Assembly: GCF_017368455.1 (NCBI RefSeq)
Contig: NZ_JAFNJU010000004.1
Coordinates: forward strand, 62,001 to 126,000
Length of the DNA stretch: 64,000 nt
DNA from: Proteiniclasticum aestuarii
Lineage (GTDB): Bacteria > Bacillota > Clostridia > Clostridiales > Clostridiaceae
Direction of reading: 5' to 3'
Part shown: positions 63,926-64,000 of the stretch, piece after piece
Layout: each line of letters starts with the position of its first letter
How positions within the stretch are numbered: the first letter of the stretch is position 1
Notes under the pieces: model-generated
The model's input: the letters and a program-made list of their open reading frames with translations, nothing else
Database searches by the model: none
Told to the model about the DNA's origin: nothing
Position numbers and translations under genes: made by a program

Positions 63926-64000
63926 ATGTGCACAGCGATAACCTATAAAACAGAAGACAGCTATTTCGGCAGAAATCTGGATCTTCACTATTCCTATGAC
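63926..64000 (+). CDS. Choloylglycine hydrolase family protein (Ntn hydrolase), 3' end cut
   Basis: Only the first 25 residues lie in the window. They read MCTAITYKTEDS and then YFGRNLDLHYSYD. After Met removal Cys2 becomes the N-terminal nucleophile, and FGRNLDLHYS matches the bile salt hydrolase/penicillin V acylase start, with the conserved Arg and Asp. GAAGGAGGAAGAC precedes ATG. Members cleave amide bonds of conjugated bile acids or acyl-homoserine or penicillin-type substrates; the specific one cannot be told from this fragment. Confidence 0.85.
   Translation, partial: MCTAITYKTEDSYFGRNLDLHYSYD

Overview
The window reads as chromosome from an anaerobic Gram-positive bacterium of the class Clostridia (Eubacteriales and relatives). 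Support comes from strong AGGAGG-type ribosome binding sites, sigma-A type promoters, a CIRCE operator before groES-groEL, Rex, an Rnf complex, an Nfn-type transhydrogenase, a T-box before proS, a class III fructose-1,6-bisphosphatase, and SigI/RsgI-like and HutP-like proteins. Base composition is moderate in most genes and clearly AT-rich around 1.2-4.8 kb. I saw no rRNA, tRNA, CRISPR array or intact transposase. The genus cannot be fixed by eye.

Layout, left half. A flotillin fragment (1-1035) is followed by an AT-rich, probably acquired gene for a PHP plus SMC-like ATPase protein (1318-4227). Next come guaB-guaA behind a guanine riboswitch, a small prepilin/prepilin-peptidase pair, an HTH regulator, two small membrane proteins (one apparently starting at ATT), groES-groEL, a DUF1461 membrane protein, a HutP-like protein, and a three-gene ABC transporter of the TrpXYZ architecture. 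An 8-oxoguanine glycosylase gene and the redox block nfnA-nfnB and rex follow. At 23.8-24.8 kb lies a protein that appears to fuse a SigI C-terminal sigma domain to an RsgI anti-sigma protein. The rnfCDGEA operon (27.2-32.2 kb) has extra FMN-binding domains and no rnfB beside it.

Layout, right half. ispF, a nitroreductase, an AhpD-like protein and T-box-controlled proS come next, then an M23 peptidase, a TrhA/hemolysin III protein, a DUF1836 regulator, a VOC protein, fbp, a YbaK protein and an MFS transporter. A PucR-type activator diverges from an Old Yellow Enzyme/SDR pair. After an SGNH hydrolase there is a DUF2975-HTH-lipoprotein operon with two operator palindromes, a ROK kinase, a lipoprotein, an OpuA-type glycine betaine transporter, an AfuABC/FbpABC-type transporter with a probable cre site, and the start of a choloylglycine-hydrolase-family gene cut by the window end.

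Working together: Rnf (ferredoxin to NAD, coupled to ion transport), Nfn (NADH plus ferredoxin to NADPH) and Rex (NADH/NAD sensor) form a redox module typical of fermenting or acetogenic anaerobes. The OYE/SDR pair and the terminal Ntn hydrolase suggest processing of unsaturated or conjugated substrates, possibly host-derived. Most transcription units end in clear intrinsic terminators, which allows fairly confident operon boundaries.
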